Shown: positions 55,269 to 64,000, counted from the stretch's first letter. The stretch: DNA of 64,000 bases from Polyangium sp. 6x1 (GCF_029946515.1 NZ_JARZHH010000005.1:124001-188000); one strand, 5' to 3'. Numbers and translations: made by a program. The notes: generated from the sequence alone by a model not told the origin.

Positions 55269-55442
55269 GCCGCCCTCCGGCCGCGACGCACGGAGGCGTG
55301 GCCCGGACGAAGACCGGTTTTTCGGGGACATACAAAGCGTGCGAAAATTCGAGAAAAGCCGAGGATCCTCCGTGGAGTTTCCTTTTTTTGCGGGTCAGAC
55401 TCTTCCCCGGAACATCTGATTTCTTTCTGGGGGGGGGCTTAA

Positions 55443-58142
55443 ATGAACACGAATCGAGCATTCGTGGCGGCTGCCGTGCTCATGGCATGGGGAGCGCTCG
55501 CCGCGTGTAGTAGCTCGGATACGATCGAGCAGAGAACGGGCCCCGGAGGCGCGCAGGACGAGGCCACCACGACCTCCGGCGACAGCGTCGGCGCGGCGAC
55601 CGTGGGGCCCGGCGGCGCTGGTGGAATCGGCGGCGCTGGAGGCGCGACGCCCGGATCTGGCGCAGGCGGCGCGGGAGGTGAAGGCGGAAGCGGAAGCGGC
55701 GGCGTCGCTGCAGGCGGAGGCGGAAGTGGTGGCGTCGCCGCGGGCGGAAGTGGCGGCGAAGGCGCAGGCGGAAGCGGAAGCGGAAGCGGAAGCGGAGGCG
55801 GAGGCGGAGGCGGCAGCGTCGCTGCAGGCGGAAGCGGCGGCGACGGCGGAAGTGGCGGCCTCGCCGCGGGGGGAAACGGCGGCGCCGGTGGAATCGATCC
55901 CACTGGCGGTGGCGGCTTCGGCAGCGCTTCCGCTGGCTGCTCGGGCGAATTCGACTGCAACGACGGCATCGACTGCACCGTCGACGCATGCGTCGCTGGC
56001 GAATGCAAGCATGGGCCGGACAGCAACAAATGCTCCGACGGGAAATATTGCAACGGCGTCGAGGTATGCGACCCAAAATTCGGCTGCGTCGACACCTCCG
56101 ATCCTTGCGACGACGGCATCGATTGCACCGTCGATGCCTGCGACGAGGCGATCGACGCTTGCACCTACACGCCGCACGACGCCCTCTGCGACAACAAGAT
56201 CACCTGCGACGGCGTCGAGACCTGCCATCCCATCCTCGGTTGCCTGTCCTCCGCGCCGCTCGACTGCAACGACGGGCTCCCTTGCACCGACGACTACTGC
56301 GATCTCCTGGCGGACGCCTGCAAGCATCACCCGAACGACGGCAAGTGCGCTGACGGCCTGTTCTGCGACGGCGTGGAGACCTGCGACCCGATCCTCGGCT
56401 GTCAGGCGGGGACGCCCGTCGACTGCAACGACGGCGTCGCCTGCACCGCCGATGCTTGCAACGAGGCCACCGATTCCTGCGACGCCGTCCCCGAACACGC
56501 ATCCTGCGACGACGGCGTGTATTGCAACGGCAAGGAGACCTGCGGCGCCGGCGGCTGCATCGCAGGCAATCCCATCATCTGCGACGACAACCTCTCCTGC
56601 ACGAGCGACGCCTGCTCCGAGGCCGAAGGCGGTTGCATCTTCACCGCGGTGAACGCCGCCTGCAACGACGGCCTCTACTGCAATGGCGTCGAGACCTGCT
56701 CGACCGCGGGCCCCGCGCCCTCTGGCTGCGTCCCCGGCACCTCGATCTCCTGCCCGGCCGATAGCGTCGCCTGCACCCTCGAGGCCTGCGACGAGGCGAT
56801 CCTCGGCTGCAAGTCCACCGCCGACAACGCCGCGTGCGCCGCCGGCGAGCTTTGCATCCCCGGCGCGGGCGGCTGCACCACGGCCATGCCTTGCGTCACG
56901 GCCGCCGATTGCGACGACGGCGACGCTTGCAACGGCACGGAGACCTGCGACGTCGTCTGCAAGGCCGGCACGCCCGTGAGTTGCAACGACGGCATCGCCT
57001 GCACCATCGATTCGTGCGTCTCGATGACCGGCGCGTGCATCCACACGCCGAACCACGACGTCTGCAACGACGGGTGGGCCTGCAACGGCGTCGAGACGTG
57101 TGATCCGGGGCTCGGCTGCGCCCTCGGCACGCCCGTGATTTGCGACGACGGCATCGCCTGCACCTACGACCTCTGCCACGACCCGGGCGGCACCTGCGCC
57201 CATTACGCGCAGGACTACATGTGCGACGACGACGTCTTCTGTGACGGCGCCGAGGTCTGCGATCCGTTCCAGGGCTGCATCGAGGGCGAGCCCGTCACGT
57301 GTAGCGACGGCATCGCCTGCACCGCGGACGTCTGCGACGAGGTGCTCGATACCTGCAAAGGAATCCCGGACGACTCCCTCTGCCCCTGCAACCAGACGTG
57401 CGACGCGGAGCAGGGCGGCTGCGGCAATTTCTGCAAGGTCACGACCTGCCAGGGCAAGGTCTACGCCTGCGGGGATTGCGTCGACAACGACGGCGACTGC
57501 AAGACCGACTCGGCCGACGATCAATGCCTCGGCCCCTGCGACAACACCGAGGACAGCTTCTACGGCGGCATCCCTGGCCAGAACAACTCGCCTTGCAAGA
57601 GCGATTGTTACTTCGACGCCGACACCGGCTCCGGCAACGATGCGTGCTACTGGAGCCACAAATGCGACCCGCTCTCGGTCGCGCCGAGCTACCCGCCCGA
57701 GGGCAGCCAGTGCGCGTACAACCCGAACGCCAGCATCCCCGGCTACAGCGGCACTTGCAGCATGGCCGCGCAGACGCAATCGGCGCTCTGCGACACCTAT
57801 TGCGGCCCGCTCACCCCGAACGGATGCGATTGCTTCGGCTGCTGCTTGCTCCCGTGGGTCGACCACGCCGTCTGGCTCGGCTCCGAGAACCCCTCCGGCA
57901 CCGGGAGCTGCACGCTCGACAACGTCGACGATCCGTCGAAATGCAAGCCCTGCACCCAGGTCCAGGCCTGCGACAACCCCTGCGAGACCTGCGAGATCTG
58001 CATCGGCAAGCCCAACCTGCCGCCCGAGTGCGCCGAGCAGCAATGCGCCCCGGGCGCCGACAAGTGCGGCCTGCCGGGCCAACCGTCCTGCCCCGACGGA
58101 CATACCTGCATCACGGGATGCTGCGCCCCGATCCCGCAATGA
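55443..58142 (+). CDS. Cysteine-rich CTDC-repeat surface lipoprotein
   Basis: The 899-residue product has a lipoprotein signal (LAAC lipobox, Cys22), a Gly-rich region with Ser and Ala (about 57-155), then nine near-complete repeats of about 42 residues plus one degenerate copy. The repeats have the pattern C(N/D)DGxxCTxDxC...CxxxxxxxxCxDGxxCxGxExC. These resemble the Dictyostelium-type CTDC repeats found in myxobacterial surface proteins. A non-repeat Cys-rich domain follows (about 640-899) with many more cysteines. It should be exported and disulfide-bonded. The start ATG is preceded by eight G. A strong hairpin follows at 58187. Role unknown; likely adhesion or matrix. Confidence 0.9.
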   Translation: MNTNRAFVAAAVLMAWGALAACSSSDTIEQRTGPGGAQDEATTTSGDSVGAATVGPGGAGGIGGAGGATPGSGAGGAGGEGGSGSGGVAAGGGGSGGVAAGGSGGEGAGGSGSGSGSGGGGGGGSVAAGGSGGDGGSGGLAAGGNGGAGGIDPTGGGGFGSASAGCSGEFDCNDGIDCTVDACVAGECKHGPDSNKCSDGKYCNGVEVCDPKFGCVDTSDPCDDGIDCTVDACDEAIDACTYTPHDALCDNKITCDGVETCHPILGCLSSAPLDCNDGLPCTDDYCDLLADACKHHPNDGKCADGLFCDGVETCDPILGCQAGTPVDCNDGVACTADACNEATDSCDAVPEHASCDDGVYCNGKETCGAGGCIAGNPIICDDNLSCTSDACSEAEGGCIFTAVNAACNDGLYCNGVETCSTAGPAPSGCVPGTSISCPADSVACTLEACDEAILGCKSTADNAACAAGELCIPGAGGCTTAMPCVTAADCDDGDACNGTETCDVVCKAGTPVSCNDGIACTIDSCVSMTGACIHTPNHDVCNDGWACNGVETCDPGLGCALGTPVICDDGIACTYDLCHDPGGTCAHYAQDYMCDDDVFCDGAEVCDPFQGCIEGEPVTCSDGIACTADVCDEVLDTCKGIPDDSLCPCNQTCDAEQGGCGNFCKVTTCQGKVYACGDCVDNDGDCKTDSADDQCLGPCDNTEDSFYGGIPGQNNSPCKSDCYFDADTGSGNDACYWSHKCDPLSVAPSYPPEGSQCAYNPNASIPGYSGTCSMAAQTQSALCDTYCGPLTPNGCDCFGCCLLPWVDHAVWLGSENPSGTGSCTLDNVDDPSKCKPCTQVQACDNPCETCEICIGKPNLPPECAEQQCAPGADKCGLPGQPSCPDGHTCITGCCAPIPQ
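55608..55915 (+). repeat. Gly-rich low-complexity tract
   Basis: A run of GGCGGAAGC/GGAAGCGGA-type units, about 300 bases inside the CTDC lipoprotein gene, encodes (Gly-Ser/Ala-Gly)n. The stretch near 55765-55810 is almost a pure six-base tandem (GGAAGC). Units are multiples of three, so length variation would change the linker length without a frameshift. Confidence 0.8.
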
Positions 58143-58186
58143 GCGCGCCTCTCCCCGCCGCTTGCGCAACCTGATCGAATGAGCTT

Positions 58187-58223
58187 GCGCGAACTGCGCA
58201 AACGCTGCTTGCGCAGTTCGCGC
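58187..58223 (+). terminator. Perfect 15-bp hairpin after the CTDC-repeat gene
   Basis: GCGCGAACTGCGCAA (58187-58201) pairs with TTGCGCAGTTCGCGC (58209-58223) around a 7-nt loop. It begins about 45 bases after the stop codon. No T-run follows. The GAACTGCGC core also occurs in the 12-bp stems of the hairpin elements at 14243 and 26943. It may be a fragment of that family or a convergent terminator design. Confidence 0.6.
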
Positions 58224-58310
58224 GCCGTGAAACCCGCCTCGCCCCGGACCTCCTCATTTCCTCCCGAGAATCGCTGCCGCGCGCTCGTGGCACGGTCGCT
58301 GCTCTTCGGC

Positions 58311-58339
58311 CCCTCGAGCCCGCGGGGCGGGCTCGAGGG
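58311..58339 (+). promoter_or_regulatory. Leader hairpin covering part of the TonB-receptor SD
   Basis: CCCTCGAGCCC (58311-58321) pairs with GGGCTCGAGGG (58329-58339) around a 7-nt loop. The Shine-Dalgarno GGGAGG (58337-58342) shares its first three bases with the right arm, and the GTG start is at 58348. The stem could limit ribosome access to the receptor mRNA. Confidence 0.5.
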
Positions 58340-58347
58340 AGGTCCAC

Positions 58348-61300
58348 GTGAGACGGCCGAATCGAGTTTTTCTCCTCTGCGCGCCGGCCCTCGCCATGGC
58401 GTTCGTCTGCTTCGGCAGCGAGGCGCTCGCGCAGGGCAATGCCACCATTCAAGGCAAGGTCATCAACGCCGCGACGAACCAGCCGGTCCCGGACGTCGCC
58501 GTCACGGCCACCTCGCCCGCGCTCCAGGGCGACGAGATCGCCGTGACCGACAAGGCGGGCAATTACCGCATCCCGAGCCTGCCGCCCGGCGACGGATACG
58601 TCATTCGCGCCGACGGCGGCACGAGCTTCCGGCCTTATGCTTCCAAGCCCTTCACGCTCCGCGCAGGCGGCACGGCCCTCGTCCAGATCCAGATCATCCC
58701 CGAGGTCATCGATACCGGGATCGTGATCGTCGTGGAAGGCAACGTCCCCGTCATCGATTACACGACCGGCGTCAAGACCAGCGTCGGCCCCGAATTCACC
58801 CGGCGCGTCCCGACGAACCCGCCGACCGGCAAAGGCGGCGCGACCCGCTCCTTCGAGGGCCTCGCGACCATCGCCCCCGGCACCTTCACCGACACGTACG
58901 GCGTCGCCGTCAATGGCACGACGTCCCCGGAGAACGGCTTCATCATCGACGGCCTCTCCGCCAACGACGCCGCCTTCGGCATCCTCGGCACGCCGCTCTC
59001 CAGCGAGTTCGTCCGCGAGGTCAACGTCATCACGGCCGGCTATTTGCCCGAATATGGCCGCTCGATCGGCGGCGTCATGGATGTCGTCACGAAGAGCGGA
59101 TCGAACGAGTTCCACGGCTCCTTCTTCAGCGCCATCACGCCCGGCGCGCTCGAAGGCCGCCGCACCCTCATTCCTCGCGAGGGCAGCACCATCCAGACGA
59201 ACCCGAGCCTCGCGACCATCCAGGACATCGGCTTCGAGCTCGGCGGGCCCATCCTGCGGGATCGGCTCTGGTTCTTCACCGGCGCGAGCCTCGCGATCCA
59301 GAAGACGCGCCTCGATCGCACGCTGAACAAGCTCCTCTTCGTCGAGAACCCGGACGGCACGCCGGCCGTGGACTCCATGGGAAATCCCATTCCGATCCGT
59401 GATCCCGAGACCGGATTCCAAGAGACCGCGCTCCTGCCGGGCACGCAATCCACCCATTACGCCACGAACCGCACGTACCAGTACATCGGCAAGCTCACGT
59501 GGAAGGCCCATCAGGACCACACCGTCTCGCTCTCGGTCTTCGGCGTCCCGCAGACCTCCGGCGGCAACGGCGATTATCCGTTCAACCTCCAGACCGGCGG
59601 CTCTTCGCCGAACCTCCAGGGGCCTTACGCGGCCTTCGGCGGGATCAACGAGTCGTTCACGAACAACGTCGTCCTGAAGACCGCCTCCTCTTTTGCCGAA
59701 AAGAAGTATCTTCTCGACACCACGATTGGCTGGGTCCACGGCTCGGTCGTGCAGGCCGCCGCGGATGGCAGCGGCGTCGGCGACATCGGCTCGCCCGGCA
59801 CGATGGCGGGCATCCCCAACGTCGCGTGGCGAAGGTCCACCGGCGGGCGATATCCGATCACCGAGTTCGAAAACCTCCCGGAGGCAGCGCGAGAGCAATG
59901 CGCGCCCGGCGGCAGCGCGGAGATCGCCTCGCTGTATTGCCCCGTCGTCAACTACTTCACGGGCGGACCGGGCATCCTGCGCAAGGCCACCCAGAACCGC
60001 ATCCAGGGCCGCGCCATTTTCACCGCGATCGGCAGCCTCCTCGGCCAGCACATCCTCAAGGCCGGTATCGATTTCGAGTTCCTCGATTACACGAGCGCCC
60101 GCGGCGTCAGCGGCGGCAATGCATTCCGCGAGACCTCGGACGGCGCGTTTTTCCTCGACGCCCGCCGCTTCGGCTTCCTCGAGGGCCCCGATCGCCCCGT
60201 CTTCTTGAACCAGTTCTCCACCACCTCGCGCTCCTATACGGTGGGCGGGTTCGTCCAGGATAGCTGGAACATCCTCGAGCGTGTCACCCTGAACCTCGGC
60301 GTCCGTTACGACGCGCAGGTCGTCACCGGCAATGACGGCCGCATTGGCATGACGCTCCCGAACCAGTGGTCGCCCCGCGTCGGCGTCATCTGGGATCCGA
60401 GCCGAAAGGGCCGCGCCAAGATCTTCGGCAACTTCGCGCGATTCTACCAGGCCATCACCCTGAACCTCGTCGACCGCTCCTTCCCCGGCGAGCTCCAGGT
60501 CTACTCCCTCCGCGGCTCGAACGTCTGCAATCCGCGGGATCCCGCGCAGGTCCACGGCGCCTGCGACGACCCGCAGAACCTCACCACGATCACGGGAAAC
60601 ACCGATCCCACCCGGAAATTCGGCGCCACCGGCTCCGATCGTGTCCCCGTCGATCCGGACATCGAGCCGCAGTCCTCCGATCAGTTCGTCATCGGCGGCG
60701 AATACGAGCTCTTCACCGGCGCGAAGCTCGGCGGCGCGTACACCCACCAATCGCTCAACCATGCCGTCGAGGACATGAGCCGCGACGAGGCGAACACCTA
60801 CTTCATCGGCAACCCTGGCCAGGGCATCGCCAAAGACTTCCCCGAGGCCGTCCGCGATTACGACTCCTTCATGATCTTCTTCGAGAAGGCGTTCGCGAAT
60901 CGCTGGCTCGCGCAGGCGAGCTACACCGCTTCCTATCTGCGCGGCAACCTCGCCGGCCTCTTCCGGCCCGAGACCCAGCAGCTCGATCCGAACATCAACT
61001 CCGATTTCGACCTCATCTCGCTCCTGCCGAACCGCGAGGGCCCGCTCCCGGGCGACAGGACCCACTCCATCAAGGTCTTCGGCGCCAAGGAGTTCATCCT
61101 GCCCGGCAACATCTCGCTCAGCGTCGGCGGCAGCTATACCGCCCGCTCGGGCACGCCCATCAACGTCCTCGGCTCGCACCCGCAATACCTCACCGGCGAG
61201 GTCTTCATTCTCCCGCGCGGCGAAGGCGGACGGACGCCCTGGGTCCATTCGATCGACACGAACGTCACCGCGGGCCTCCAGCTCGGCAAGGACAAGACCG

Positions 61301-61551
61301 TCACGTTCGGCGTCGACATCTTCAACCTCTTCAACTTCCAGACCGTGACCGGCGTCGATTCGAATTACACGTTCGCCGACGTGCGCCCCATCGCCGGAGG
61401 CAAGATGGACGACCTCCCGGCGGCGAAGGGCAAGCTCGTCTACTGGGACGGCCGGCCCTTCAACGACGTCGACAAGAACCCCAATTTCGGCAATCCGAAC
61501 GCATTCCAGCTCCCGCGTCAGGTCCGCTTCAATGCGCGGGTCACCTTCTGA
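58348..61551 (+). CDS. TonB-dependent outer-membrane receptor (Oar-like)
   Basis: The 1067-residue product has a signal peptide (ending near EALAQ), an N-terminal carboxypeptidase-regulatory-like domain (about 33-120, IQGKVINAATNQPVPDVAVT), and a plug domain (about 130-250, with NGFIIDGLSANDAAFGILGT and EVNVITAGYLPEYGRSIGGV). A large beta barrel follows, ending in an aromatic residue (NARVTF). This order is that of Oar/SusC-like receptors, which can export or import bulky substrates. GTG start follows GGGAGG. The next lipoprotein gene begins 23 bases downstream, suggesting a receptor-lipoprotein pair. Ligand unknown. Confidence 0.94.
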   Translation: MRRPNRVFLLCAPALAMAFVCFGSEALAQGNATIQGKVINAATNQPVPDVAVTATSPALQGDEIAVTDKAGNYRIPSLPPGDGYVIRADGGTSFRPYASKPFTLRAGGTALVQIQIIPEVIDTGIVIVVEGNVPVIDYTTGVKTSVGPEFTRRVPTNPPTGKGGATRSFEGLATIAPGTFTDTYGVAVNGTTSPENGFIIDGLSANDAAFGILGTPLSSEFVREVNVITAGYLPEYGRSIGGVMDVVTKSGSNEFHGSFFSAITPGALEGRRTLIPREGSTIQTNPSLATIQDIGFELGGPILRDRLWFFTGASLAIQKTRLDRTLNKLLFVENPDGTPAVDSMGNPIPIRDPETGFQETALLPGTQSTHYATNRTYQYIGKLTWKAHQDHTVSLSVFGVPQTSGGNGDYPFNLQTGGSSPNLQGPYAAFGGINESFTNNVVLKTASSFAEKKYLLDTTIGWVHGSVVQAAADGSGVGDIGSPGTMAGIPNVAWRRSTGGRYPITEFENLPEAAREQCAPGGSAEIASLYCPVVNYFTGGPGILRKATQNRIQGRAIFTAIGSLLGQHILKAGIDFEFLDYTSARGVSGGNAFRETSDGAFFLDARRFGFLEGPDRPVFLNQFSTTSRSYTVGGFVQDSWNILERVTLNLGVRYDAQVVTGNDGRIGMTLPNQWSPRVGVIWDPSRKGRAKIFGNFARFYQAITLNLVDRSFPGELQVYSLRGSNVCNPRDPAQVHGACDDPQNLTTITGNTDPTRKFGATGSDRVPVDPDIEPQSSDQFVIGGEYELFTGAKLGGAYTHQSLNHAVEDMSRDEANTYFIGNPGQGIAKDFPEAVRDYDSFMIFFEKAFANRWLAQASYTASYLRGNLAGLFRPETQQLDPNINSDFDLISLLPNREGPLPGDRTHSIKVFGAKEFILPGNISLSVGGSYTARSGTPINVLGSHPQYLTGEVFILPRGEGGRTPWVHSIDTNVTAGLQLGKDKTVTFGVDIFNLFNFQTVTGVDSNYTFADVRPIAGGKMDDLPAAKGKLVYWDGRPFNDVDKNPNFGNPNAFQLPRQVRFNARVTF

Positions 61552-61574
61552 ACGCCCCGACGAGGAGACGAACC

Positions 61575-62378
61575 ATGAAAAAAGGTCATTCCTTCCTCGC
61601 AGTCCTCGGCCTCGGCCTCGGCCTCGCCTCGTTTGGCGGCGCGTCGTGCTCGCAGCCCCCGATCCAGTGCGTCGTCGGGCACGGGAACTTCATCGCGAAA
61701 TACACGCTCGTGGAGGGCACGGGCTCGTGCGCCGACCTCGTCGGCGAGAAGATCGGCCTCTCCACGTTCCTCGCGCCGAATGCCGATCGGACCCTCGCCG
61801 ATTACGACAAACGCAGCATCGCCGTCCAGTCCGACACCTTTGGTGGCCTCGTCCGCGAGCGTGAGGGGCTCGGGGCAGGGGAGGACGACATCCCTTATGC
61901 GCTGGGTGCGTACACGACAAACCCCGACGAGCGGGATCTCTGCTTCGCCGGCGGCGCGGCCGGAACCTCTGCGCTCGCGCCCGCCGAGCTCGACCTCCCG
62001 GAGGCCGAGGTCATGGACGCCATGGGAAACCCCGTCACGCTCCCCGCCAAGCGACTCCGACAAACCTGGGAAAACCTCTCTGTGTACGTCACCGCCGCCG
62101 CGCCGGGCACGCAGGTGGTCGGCTCGATGAAGTACGAGGACCTCATGGAGGGCTGCTCGGCGACGTACACGTTCGTCGCGCTCTTCCCGGCGGTCCATTG
62201 CGCGAAAGCGGACGCCGACGGCAAACCCACGAACGAGCCGGACGACGCGCTGTGCGATCCGAATGGAAATGCCGCCGAGGGCCGCACGCCCTCCGGGATC
62301 AACCCTGATTACCGCGTGAAATGTGATCCCACGCTGCTCTATTGCGTGCTCGACGAGACGCCGCGCGCCGCGCCCTGA
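61575..62378 (+). CDS. Small lipoprotein partner of the TonB receptor
   Basis: The 267-residue product begins MKKGHSFLAVLG with a lipoprotein-type signal and Cys25 (GASC). The mature part has further cysteines (CVVGHG, SCADL, LCFAGG, EGCSAT, VHCAKA, KCDPTLLYC) and includes GEKIGLSTFLAPNADRTLAD and WENLSVYVTAAAPGTQ. I do not recognise the family. ATG follows GAGGAGACG and lies 23 bases after the receptor stop codon. The most likely role is a surface or periplasmic partner of that receptor. The frame is open upstream inside the receptor gene but that part is a shadow. Confidence 0.82.
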   Translation: MKKGHSFLAVLGLGLGLASFGGASCSQPPIQCVVGHGNFIAKYTLVEGTGSCADLVGEKIGLSTFLAPNADRTLADYDKRSIAVQSDTFGGLVREREGLGAGEDDIPYALGAYTTNPDERDLCFAGGAAGTSALAPAELDLPEAEVMDAMGNPVTLPAKRLRQTWENLSVYVTAAAPGTQVVGSMKYEDLMEGCSATYTFVALFPAVHCAKADADGKPTNEPDDALCDPNGNAAEGRTPSGINPDYRVKCDPTLLYCVLDETPRAAP

Positions 62379-62381
62379 TCC

Positions 62382-63998
62382 TCAGGCGCCCGCGTCGAGC
62401 CCGAACGGCCCGACCTTCCGCGGCGCGGGCGAACGCTCCCGCGCCGCCCGCGCTTCCGGCTCTTCGAGATCGCGGCTCTCGGCGAGCGCGTAGATCGCCA
62501 CGATCTCCGCCATGTCGAACACCCGATCCTGCGGCGGATTGAGCAGCACCTCCAGCCGCTCCCGCGCGCGCTCGTCCGTGACCCGCCGCTCGATCGCGAT
62601 CGGAATCACCTGCCGCGACGCGAGCGCCTCGCGCAGCTCGTCGAACCGCATCACGCCCTTCTGCTCCGCCGCGCGCGGGCCTGGCTCGAGCCGCACGATC
62701 TCTTGCCCGTACTCGCCGAGGATCTCGTCGTAGAGCGCGGTCACGCCCGGCACGAACGCGCTGTGCACCATGAAGTAGTTCTTGATCCGGTCGGTGCTCA
62801 CGAGCGAGAGCCGCAGCCGATCGGCCGACGCGAACCCGCATTTCTTCGCGTCCACGAGCCTCCGCGCGTGCTCGCCCTTTTGCACCGAGGCGAACTCCGC
62901 GAGCACGTGCAGCCGCTCGCCCCGCGCGAGCTCACCGCGCTCGAGCGCCCCCACGAACCGCAAGAGCCGCATCGTCGTGCGCGCGTCCCGATCCACCGCG
63001 TCGGGCTCGCTCAGGAAGATCACCGCGCCGACGGGCCCGCCCTTCCGCGCGCACTCCACCGCGAACGACGCGAGATCGTGCCCGCGTTGCGTGTACACCG
63101 TCACCCGCCCGCCGTGCTCCAGCGGCATCGTCACGCCCTCGCGCCCCGGCGGCGGCACGTCCCGCTCGATGCCGATGCCGAGCGACGCGAGACGCGCCGC
63201 GAGTGGCATCCGCTCGTCGCCGCGCTCGCCGAGCACGAGCGTCGCGTCCACGCCGGGCATGAACCGCGCGAGCTCTTGCACCATCGCCGGCAGCGCCGGG
63301 CTGTACCCCACGACGAGCACGCGCGAGAGCAGCCCCCGCGCCATGTGCGCGTCCTCCGCCCACGCGCAGACCTCGGGCCGCGGCGGCGTCGCCGGACGAT
63401 CCGCCCGCGTGATCCCGCGCCCCATCACGAGCTCCCGCCCGTACTTGCGCAGCGGCGCGTACGTCGCCGTGACCCCGATGATCCCGCGCAAGAGCTTCGT
63501 CGGGATCTTCCCCGCGCGCGCCCCGAGCTTCCACGCGCCCGAGCCCTCCTCCGGATCGCGCAGCGGATTCAGCCATTGCTCCAGGTCCGCCACGGGCACG
63601 AGCCCCCGCGTCCGCTGCGGCGTCGTCTCCCCCAGGAACACCCCCGTGAGCAGCACACCGCGCTCCTCGTACGCCGCCCGCGCGAGCCGTTCGAACGAGA
63701 CAAACCCGTCTTCGCCGCCGAGCGCCTCGATCGCCTCCGCCTCGCCGGGCTCGACGAACATGTGCGTGTAGAACTCGGACCCGTCGGCCGTCATGAGGTC
63801 CGTGTACAGCGCCTCGACCCCCGGCGTGACCAGGTGCTGACACAGAAAAAGCCCTAGAAATCGCGGCATGTCGAGCGGGAACGTATGAGGTCCACCGATC
63901 GCCATCACGAGCGCGCGGTTCTCGCTCTCCACCACCTCCACGAAGACCTGCGCGTCGTGGTTCTGCGCGCGGAACGACGCGAGCGTCATCGTCGTCAC
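62382..63998 (-). CDS. CASTOR/POLLUX-like nucleotide-binding regulatory protein (5' end cut)
   Basis: The visible 538 residues show a soluble alpha/beta protein with a region like AQVFVEVVESENRALVMAIG, an RLARAAYEERGVLLTGVFLG segment, and a Rossmann-like unit (LLSRVLVVGYSPALPAMVQE, and DATLVLGERG). These resemble the RCK-type domains of CASTOR/POLLUX/DMI1 ion-channel proteins, whose pore helices lie N-terminal. No membrane helix is seen here, and the reading frame stays open to within two bases of the window edge, so the N-terminus is probably missing and the gene is partial. The M at 63998 may be internal. The 3' end lies three bases from the convergent lipoprotein gene. Confidence 0.6.
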   Translation of the reverse strand: MTTMTLASFRAQNHDAQVFVEVVESENRALVMAIGGPHTFPLDMPRFLGLFLCQHLVTPGVEALYTDLMTADGSEFYTHMFVEPGEAEAIEALGGEDGFVSFERLARAAYEERGVLLTGVFLGETTPQRTRGLVPVADLEQWLNPLRDPEEGSGAWKLGARAGKIPTKLLRGIIGVTATYAPLRKYGRELVMGRGITRADRPATPPRPEVCAWAEDAHMARGLLSRVLVVGYSPALPAMVQELARFMPGVDATLVLGERGDERMPLAARLASLGIGIERDVPPPGREGVTMPLEHGGRVTVYTQRGHDLASFAVECARKGGPVGAVIFLSEPDAVDRDARTTMRLLRFVGALERGELARGERLHVLAEFASVQKGEHARRLVDAKKCGFASADRLRLSLVSTDRIKNYFMVHSAFVPGVTALYDEILGEYGQEIVRLEPGPRAAEQKGVMRFDELREALASRQVIPIAIERRVTDERARERLEVLLNPPQDRVFDMAEIVAIYALAESRDLEEPEARAARERSPAPRKVGPFGLDAGA

Positions 63999-64000
63999 CG

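Noticed and set aside
55395-58169. Minus-strand open frame opposite the CTDC-repeat gene
   Set aside because: Antisense of repetitive Gly/Cys coding DNA; Ala/Val/Asp-biased product without motifs.
58111-61248. Open frame of over 1000 codons on the minus strand opposite the TonB receptor
   Set aside because: It is the antisense shadow of a well-supported gene, caused by high GC at third positions. The protein has no domain and is Arg/Glu/Gly-biased.

Overview
The window is about 64 kb of very GC-rich DNA, with third codon positions nearly all G or C. It most likely comes from a myxobacterium of the Sorangium/Polyangium type. The reasons are an initiation factor 2 with a roughly 430-residue Ala/Pro-rich insert, three membrane-anchored Ser/Thr kinases, lipoproteins with long Gly-rich linkers, a protein made of Dictyostelium-type CTDC cysteine repeats, an Oar-like TonB receptor, and a HD-GYP response regulator. 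This assignment is inferred from gene content. No rRNA gene, tRNA gene, CRISPR array, prophage or complete insertion sequence was seen.

Layout. 0-4.2 kb is the translation operon infB-DUF503-rbfA. 4.2-9.1 kb holds two Ser/Thr kinases and a TPR/PEGA-like secreted protein. 9.1-11.2 kb holds a small TA-flanked inverted-repeat element, a DUF3592 membrane protein and a phytoene-desaturase-like oxidoreductase. 11.3-15.5 kb is a TRAP transporter (QM permeases) facing a TatT-type lipoprotein across a large hairpin repeat. 15.5-20.1 kb holds a bifunctional aldolase/dehydrogenase, then ahcY preceded by a translationally coupled ArsR-methyltransferase fusion. 20.2-27 kb holds an M16 peptidase, a PpiD/SurA-like foldase, a PilZ protein and a DinG-type helicase. 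27-32.3 kb holds a CapA-type phosphoesterase and pheT (without pheS). 32.4-37.3 kb is a GldA/F/G plus DUF4340 ABC system. 37.7-43.5 kb holds a lipoprotein, a histidine kinase lacking its phospho-accepting histidine, and two hypothetical proteins. 43.6-49.3 kb holds a nickel/cobalt-type transporter, a zinc ribbon, lipB, a REC-GAF-HD-GYP protein and a fused rRNA methyltransferase/pseudouridine synthase. 49.6-55.3 kb holds a PEGA/barrel protein, a matrixin protease, cyaY, a third Ser/Thr kinase and a sodium/solute symporter. 55.4-62.4 kb is a co-directional surface cluster: cysteine-repeat lipoprotein, TonB receptor, small lipoprotein. The right edge cuts a CASTOR/POLLUX-like regulatory protein.

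The most unusual non-coding signal is a family of serial-hairpin elements at 6770-6907, 14243-14573 and 26943-27271. Each fills the gap between two convergent genes almost from stop codon to stop codon. The two full copies are large imperfect inverted repeats made of four hairpins per arm. The third copy is a single arm whose longest hairpin keeps its 12-bp stem and 3-nt loop with a different sequence. The most unusual coding signals are the His-less histidine kinase, the methyltransferase-pseudouridine synthase fusion, the ArsR-methyltransferase/ahcY pair, and the TRAP transporter with an enlarged Q subunit and a twin-motif tail on M.
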